This document shows, piece by piece, positions 59,974-64,000 of a stretch of DNA of 64,000 bases. Under the pieces are notes generated by a model that was given only the letters and a program-made list of their open reading frames with translations, was not told the origin of the DNA and ran no database searches. Position 1 is the first letter of the stretch. Every line of letters starts with the position of its first letter. The translations under genes were made by a program, and so were the position numbers. The DNA is from Mycobacterium sp. URHB0044. GTDB lineage: Bacteria > Actinomycetota > Actinomycetes > Mycobacteriales > Mycobacteriaceae. The DNA lies in assembly GCF_000620625.1 (NCBI RefSeq), contig NZ_JIAW01000025.1, forward strand, positions 44,201-108,200. Direction: 5' to 3'.

Positions 59974-60861
59974 ATGTCGAGGGTGAGAGTGTCGGGGGTA
60001 GGGCTGAGGCGGACTGCGCTCGGATACAGCCTGCTCGCGCCCAGCCTGTTCGGCGTGGTGGTCTTCCTTCTCCTGCCGATGCTGGTGGTGGCGTGGCTGA
60101 GCCTGCAGCACTGGGATCTCCTCGCGCCGATCGAGTATGTCGGACTGTCCAATTGGCGCGCGGTGCTGACCGACTCGTCGTTCGGCACGTCGTTGGTGGT
60201 GACGGTGCTGTTCATCGCGATGGTGGTCCCCGTGCAAACCGTGCTCGGCTTGTTCGCGGCGGCGATGCTCGCCCGTGGCCTGCCGGGCACCGGCGCCTTC
60301 CGCACGCTCTACGTGCTTCCGTGGATCTGCTCACCGCTGGCGATCGCCGTGCTGTGGCGCTGGATCCTGGCGCCCACCGACGGCGCGGTCGGCACCGTGC
60401 TCGGGCAGCGCATCGAATGGCTAACCGATCCGGACTTGGCGTTGCCGGTGGTCTCGGCGGTGACGGTGTGGACCAACGTCGGCTACGTGACCCTGTTCTT
60501 CCTCGCCGGCATCCTGGCGATCCCCAAGGACGTGCAGAACGCGGCGCGCACCGACGGCGCGACGTCGTGGCAGCGGTTCCGGCACATCACCGTGCCGATG
60601 CTTCGGCCCACGCTGTTCTTCGTCCTGGTGACGGGGATCGTCAGCGCTGCACAGGTTTTCGACACCGTCTACGCGTTGACCGGCGGCGGACCCCAGGGTC
60701 GCACCGACCTGGTGGCGCACCGCATTTACGCCGAAGCGTTCGGCGCGGCCGCGGTCGGCAGGGCAGCGGTCATGGCGGTGGTGCTGTTCGTGCTGCTGGT
60801 CGGTGTCACCATCGCCCAGCACCTCTACTTCCGACGGCGGATCAGCTATGACCTCGTCTAA
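59974..60861 (+). CDS. uspA: Amino-sugar ABC transporter permease UspA
   Basis: 295 residues from ATG 59974; GTG 59983 or 59989 are alternatives. Six membrane helices of the MalF/UgpA type: ALGYSLLAPSLFGVVVFLLLPMLVVAWLS, VQTVLGLFAAAMLARGLPG and others. The permease EAA-like motif is NAARTDGATSWQRFRHITVPMLRPTLF, which contacts the ATPase. Position beside tldD and before a second permease and a solute-binding protein identifies it with M. tuberculosis uspA (Rv2316). No ATPase gene is here; such mycobacterial systems share one encoded elsewhere. Confidence 0.85.
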   Translation: MSRVRVSGVGLRRTALGYSLLAPSLFGVVVFLLLPMLVVAWLSLQHWDLLAPIEYVGLSNWRAVLTDSSFGTSLVVTVLFIAMVVPVQTVLGLFAAAMLARGLPGTGAFRTLYVLPWICSPLAIAVLWRWILAPTDGAVGTVLGQRIEWLTDPDLALPVVSAVTVWTNVGYVTLFFLAGILAIPKDVQNAARTDGATSWQRFRHITVPMLRPTLFFVLVTGIVSAAQVFDTVYALTGGGPQGRTDLVAHRIYAEAFGAAAVGRAAVMAVVLFVLLVGVTIAQHLYFRRRISYDLV

Positions 60862-61429
60862 TGAATGACCCTGCCGTCCACCGGAACGAGTAGTCGGCTA
60901 CGCGTGCGTTTACTCCGAGCCCGCCGGACGATTCCAATGACGGCAACCGCCGGCGGCGGGCAGCGCCTGATCCGCGCACGGGGAAGAAGAAGCGCATGGA
61001 AATTCGCAACTTGGTGGCCGGGACGGCCATCGCGCTGGCCATCGTGGGCGCACCGATGGCTGGCGTCCTTGGCGGGCCGGTTGGTTCGGTGGGCGTAGCT
61101 TCAGCGGATGGCTGCGGCAGCGGTACCGGCGCCGGCGGTGGCGTCTGGTGCGTGCCAACCAACACGGCACCGCTCGTGCCCACACGGGTCCTCGGTGCTG
61201 GCGGCGAGGGTGCCGGTGAACTCGTGCGGGACGTTCGCTGCGCATGGCCAAGCTGTGGTCCCCGGTGGTGGCCCGACGGAAGTCTTCGGCCCATGCGGTG
61301 ATTCTCGGTAGCCGCGGTGAGTGTTGATCCCCGATCGTCGAGATCTTCGAATGCACCGACTACCGTCCAAGACTGTGCTCTGCGAATGCCTGACCCTTAC
61401 CGCGTTGGCTGATGTGTGACGTCGTCTAA
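60848..61429. repeat. Duplicated uspA-uspB junction flanking an insert of about 570 bases
   Basis: Left copy TGACCTCGTCTAA (60849-60861), right copy TGACGTCGTCTAA (61417-61429): 12 of 13 positions match. In an unbroken operon ATGACCTCGTCTAA would both end uspA and begin uspB. The interval between the copies, 568 bases from one to the next, holds only a small secreted ORF. Confidence 0.7.
60996..61301 (+). CDS. Small secreted hypothetical protein inside uspA-uspB insert
   Basis: 101 residues from ATG 60996 with GGGGAAGAAGAAG upstream. Signal peptide LVAGTAIALAIVGAPMAGVLGG with a possible cleavage near ASA. The mature part is glycine/cysteine-rich (DGCGSGTGAGGGVWCVP). From about residue 60 the alternative frame (stop at 61311) gives a protein-like reading ending FGPCGDSR, so a frameshift is possible. 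It lies between the duplicated junction copies and is unlike anything in the transporter operon. Function unknown. Confidence 0.5.
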   Translation: MEIRNLVAGTAIALAIVGAPMAGVLGGPVGSVGVASADGCGSGTGAGGGVWCVPTNTAPLVPTRVLGAGGEGAGELVRDVRCAWPSCGPRWWPDGSLRPMR

Positions 61430-62252
61430 AGTGCGCGTCAGCCGGGCGTCCGGCATCGCCATCTATTCTCTGCTGATAGTCGGCGCGGTGATCACGCTGC
61501 TCCCGTTCGGACTGGGCCTGCTGACGTCGTTCACCTCCGCTCGGCAGTTCAACACCGAGTCGCCGCTGTCCCTGCCGACCCCACCGACGCTGGCCAACTA
61601 CACCGGTCTGGCCGACGCCGGATTCGGCCGGGCCCTCGTGGTGACGGCGTTGATGACCGCGGTGATCCTGCTCGGGCAGCTGACGTTTTCCGTGCTCGCG
61701 GCGTATGCGTTTGCGCGCCTGGAGTTTCCGGGCCGTGACGCGTTGTTCTGGGTGTACGTGGCGACGCTGATGGTTCCTGCGACGGTGACGGTGGTGCCGC
61801 TGTATCTGATGATGGCCGAGGCCGGGCTGCGCAACACGTTCTGGGCGCTGGTGCTGCCGTTCATGTTCGGCTCGCCGTATGCGATCTTCCTGCTGCGCGA
61901 GTACTTCCGCACCATCCCGGCCGACCTGATCAGGGCCGCCCGCGTCGACGGTGCGAACACGCTCGACGTCATCGTGCACGTGGTACTGCCCGCTAGCCGC
62001 CCGATCCTCGTCACACTGGCGCTCATCACCGTTGTGTCGCAATGGAACAACTTCATGTGGCCGTTGGTCATCACCAGCGGCGACCAGTGGCGGGTGCTGA
62101 CCGTGGCCACCGCGGGCCTGCAGTCGCAGTACGACGGCCAGTGGACGCTGGTGATGGCGGCGACGACGGTCGCGATCGTGCCGTTGATCGTGGTGTTCGT
62201 GGCGCTGGGCCGCCACATCGTCTCGTCGATCGTCGTGACGGGGATCAAGTGA
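61416..62252 (+). CDS. uspB: Amino-sugar ABC transporter permease UspB
   Basis: 278 residues from GTG 61416. Membrane helices of the MalG/UgpE type (IAIYSLLIVGAVITLLPFGLGLLTSF ... TLALITVVSQWNNFMWPLVITSG), with the ATPase-contact loop LIRAARVDGANTLDVIVHVVLPASRPIL. The natural start in an intact operon would be ATG; here the duplicated copy reads GTG. It overlaps uspC by one base (TGATG). Counterpart of Rv2317. Confidence 0.85.
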   Translation: MTSSKVRVSRASGIAIYSLLIVGAVITLLPFGLGLLTSFTSARQFNTESPLSLPTPPTLANYTGLADAGFGRALVVTALMTAVILLGQLTFSVLAAYAFARLEFPGRDALFWVYVATLMVPATVTVVPLYLMMAEAGLRNTFWALVLPFMFGSPYAIFLLREYFRTIPADLIRAARVDGANTLDVIVHVVLPASRPILVTLALITVVSQWNNFMWPLVITSGDQWRVLTVATAGLQSQYDGQWTLVMAATTVAIVPLIVVFVALGRHIVSSIVVTGIK

Positions 62253-63580
62253 TGCCGAGACGCTCCACGCTCGTGGCGGCCGGGATCGCCGCGACGATGG
62301 CCGTGCTACTCGTGGCGGCGCTGTTGCTGGGCCGTACCGACGGAGCCGACGGCCGCACCGTGGTGACGGTGCGGCTGTGGGATCAGCAGGTGGCGGCGGC
62401 CTACCGGCAGTCGTTCGACGAGTTCAGCCGTGAGCATCCCGACATCGAGGTGCGCATCAACGTCGTCGCCTACAAGTCCTACTTCGACACACTGCGCACC
62501 GACGTCGCGGGCGGCGGTGCGGATGACGTGTTCTGGCTGTCGAACGCCTACTTCGCCGGCTACGCCGACACCGGCAGGCTGCTCGACATCGGCAAGACGC
62601 TGGGGCAGGACGCGTCGCGCGCCTGGGAACGGTCGGTGGTCGCACAGTTCACCCGCGGTGGCGCGCTGTGGGGCGTTCCGCAGCTCACCGACGCCGGAAT
62701 CGCGGTGTACTTCAACGCCGACCTCCTCGACGCGGCGGGCGTCGACCTCGTCGACCTGCTGCGGTTGCGCTGGTCGCCGGGCGCAGGTGACACGCTGCGG
62801 CCGCTGCTGGCCCGGCTCACCGTCGACGCCGACGGAAACCATCCGGGGACACCGGGATTCGACCCCGGCCGAGTCCGGCAGTGGGGCTACAACGCGGCGA
62901 ACGACCTGCAGGGCATCTACCTCAACTACATCGGCTCGGCCGGCGGGGTGTTCCAGGACGGCGACCGGTTCGCGTTCGACAACTCCGCGGCGACGCAGGC
63001 ATTCGAGTACCTCGTCGGACTGATCAACCGCGACCACGTCGCTCCCCCGGCGTCCGACACCAACGACAACGGCGACTTCTCCCGCAACCAGTTCCTGTCC
63101 GGGAAGATGGCGCTGTTCCAGTCCGGCACGTACAACCTCGCGCCGGTCGCCGATCAGGCCCAATTCAGGTGGGGCGTGGCGATGCTGCCGACCGGCCCGA
63201 CGGGTCGAGTGAGCGTCACCAATGGCATTGCTGCGGCGGGGAATTCGTCGACCAAGCACCCGGAGGCGGTGCGGGAGGTCCTGGCGTGGATGGGCAGCGC
63301 GCGCGGCAACCAGTACCTGGGCGCCAACGGCGCGGCCATCCCCGCCGTCACCGCGGCCCAACCGACCTACTTCGCGTACTGGGCGTCCCGTGGCGTCGAC
63401 GTCACGCCGTTCTTCAAGGTGCTCAGCGGGCCGCGTATCCCGGCACCGGGCGGGCCCGGCTTCGCCGCCGGGTTCCAGGCGATCAAGCCCTACTTCGACG
63501 AGATGTTCCTCGGGCGCCGCGACGTGGCCGACAGCCTGGCCGCCGCGCAGCTCGCCGCGAACGCGGCCGCCGACCGGTAA
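62252..63580 (+). CDS. uspC: Amino-sugar ABC transporter substrate-binding protein UspC
   Basis: 442 residues from ATG 62252. The N-terminus RRSTLVAAGIAATMAVLLVAALLLG is a signal/anchor segment, but no lipobox cysteine follows it, although UspC is usually described as a lipoprotein. The mature protein is a bilobed solute-binding type: TVVTVRLWDQQVAAAYRQSFDEFSREHPDIEVRI, FWLSNAYFAGYADTGRLLDI, KMALFQSGTYNLAPVAD. It is thought to bind amino sugars derived from peptidoglycan. Counterpart of Rv2318. Confidence 0.85.
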   Translation: MPRRSTLVAAGIAATMAVLLVAALLLGRTDGADGRTVVTVRLWDQQVAAAYRQSFDEFSREHPDIEVRINVVAYKSYFDTLRTDVAGGGADDVFWLSNAYFAGYADTGRLLDIGKTLGQDASRAWERSVVAQFTRGGALWGVPQLTDAGIAVYFNADLLDAAGVDLVDLLRLRWSPGAGDTLRPLLARLTVDADGNHPGTPGFDPGRVRQWGYNAANDLQGIYLNYIGSAGGVFQDGDRFAFDNSAATQAFEYLVGLINRDHVAPPASDTNDNGDFSRNQFLSGKMALFQSGTYNLAPVADQAQFRWGVAMLPTGPTGRVSVTNGIAAAGNSSTKHPEAVREVLAWMGSARGNQYLGANGAAIPAVTAAQPTYFAYWASRGVDVTPFFKVLSGPRIPAPGGPGFAAGFQAIKPYFDEMFLGRRDVADSLAAAQLAANAAADR

Positions 63581-63605
63581 CGACCGCCAACCCCACCGCC
63601 GAGCG

Positions 63606-63620
63606 TGAACATATGTTCGA
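63606..63620. promoter_or_regulatory. Probable LexA (SOS) box
   Basis: TGAAC-ATAT-GTTCGA matches the mycobacterial SOS box TCGAAC-N4-GTTCGA with one mismatch. The ATG inside it opens only a five-codon frame (MFDF then stop), and the insertion sequence begins about 30 bases later, so the gene it once served is gone or displaced. Confidence 0.5.
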
Positions 63621-63650
63621 TTTTTAGGCGAAAAGTCGTACATATCTTTG

Positions 63651-64000
63651 TGATGTCTCGGGACATCGGTGACAGTTCTGTATCAGGACTTTGGTGACAG
63701 TAGGTGTGTCAGGACTTCGGTGACGCTTCGTCGTCTTTGGCGCGTGGGCCGCGGGGTCGGCCGTTGCCGACGTATTTGACGCCGGGTGCGGGTCGGGTTC
63801 GTTCGGCGAGGACCTCGCCGTCCAGATCGGTGATGATGATGTTGTCGCCGTCACTGACGACGAGAACCTGTTGAAAGGCGTATTGGGCACCGACCTTGTA
63901 GGCGACTGAGTTCAGTCCGATGTTGCCCACCGCGCTGACCGTTCGGGCGCAGGTGTTGGCGGGCAGATCTGCGGGCGGCGGTGTCCGCGGGAACTGGTAT
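63651..64000. mobile_element. IS481-like insertion sequence, one end (cut by window edge)
   Basis: The element seems to start near TGATGTCTCGGGACATCGGTGAC (63651). Three direct repeats of GGAC[A/T]T[C/T]GGTGAC at 63661, 63686 and 63712 are spaced 25-26 bases, as in transposase-binding ends. The transposase gene runs in from the right. The opposite end lies outside the window. Confidence 0.75.
63709..64000 (-). CDS. IS481-family transposase, C-terminal part (cut by window edge)
   Basis: The last 97 residues of a reverse-strand frame continuing beyond the window. YQFPRTPPPADLPANTCARTV leads to SAVGNIGLNSVAYKVGAQYAF, then VLVVSDGDNIIITDLDGEVLAERTRPAPGVKYVGNGRPRGPR. This is the C-terminal Mu-type barrel domain seen after the DDE integrase core in IS481-like transposases. 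The stop (63709-63711) overlaps the third terminal repeat. The catalytic core is not visible. Codon use is that of a mycobacterial IS. Confidence 0.8.
   Translation of the reverse strand, partial: YQFPRTPPPADLPANTCARTVSAVGNIGLNSVAYKVGAQYAFQQVLVVSDGDNIIITDLDGEVLAERTRPAPGVKYVGNGRPRGPRAKDDEASPKS

Noticed and set aside
1..64000. CRISPR array, rRNA, phage integrase or toxin-antitoxin pair
   Set aside because: No spaced direct repeats, rRNA segments, integrase motifs or toxin/antitoxin patterns were seen; only the IS end at the right edge is mobile.

Overview
The window is GC-rich actinobacterial DNA, most likely from a fast-growing mycobacterium (Mycolicibacterium-like). The evidence is the GTG starts and 4-base GTGA/ATGA gene overlaps, a WhiB protein, mycofactocin-type short-chain dehydrogenases, an F420-type LLM oxidoreductase, many TetR regulators, small secreted proteins, and a tldE-tldD / uspA-uspB-uspC block arranged as in Mycobacterium tuberculosis Rv2314c-Rv2318. 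The species call is inference from content; no marker gene for identification is present.

Layout. (1) 1-1800: a PucR-type regulator cut by the left edge, a divergent WhiB protein and a lone SDR. (2) 2015-20402: a large acyl-CoA catabolic region. It holds a hydroxyacyl-CoA dehydrogenase, three acyl-CoA dehydrogenases, a thiolase, an enoyl-CoA hydratase, an alpha-methylacyl-CoA racemase-like protein, a TauD-type dioxygenase, a kinase-like phosphotransferase, several SDRs, an LLM oxidoreductase, two TetR regulators, and a sulfatase-like MBL / SDR / sulfotransferase / VOC operon. A shared palindrome (CTAATATACG-N4-CGTAT type) lies in front of three of its transcription units. (3) 20461-27660: an MHS transporter, semialdehyde dehydrogenase, alcohol dehydrogenase, FmdB-like protein and MBL lactonase, divergent from a GAF-PucR regulator. 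The enzyme set matches gamma-butyrolactone catabolism (blcABC/attKLM logic). (4) 27787-30755: a TetR regulator divergent from an amidase and an APC permease.

(5) 30849-38625: a 973-residue secreted beta-propeller-like protein, a mycofactocin-type SDR, a TetR regulator, a ferredoxin, a P450 and an aldehyde dehydrogenase. The same GATC palindrome sits in all three promoter regions. (6) 39169-45924: a second oxidative operon (hydrolase, P450, aldehyde dehydrogenase, double CMD protein, two mycofactocin-type SDRs) divergent from a TetR regulator with tandem GTAAC-N3-GTTAC sites. (7) 45966-55551: a cupin regulator operon, an acyltransferase-like condensation protein, a TetR/reductase pair, a UvrA paralogue and a secreted glycoside-hydrolase-like protein. 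(8) 55654-63580: a CAU tRNA, a small secreted protein, an AhpD-like protein, tldE/tldD and uspABC. The uspA-uspB junction is split by about 570 bases flanked by a near-perfect duplication of the junction sequence. (9) 63651-64000: the end of an IS481-like insertion sequence, cut by the right edge.

The unifying theme is catabolism of hydrophobic or esterified organic compounds: P450 hydroxylation, mycofactocin or NAD alcohol oxidation, aldehyde oxidation, CoA activation and beta-oxidation. It is organised as self-contained modules, most with their own regulator and readable operator. Functions are from sequence reading only; no database search was run.
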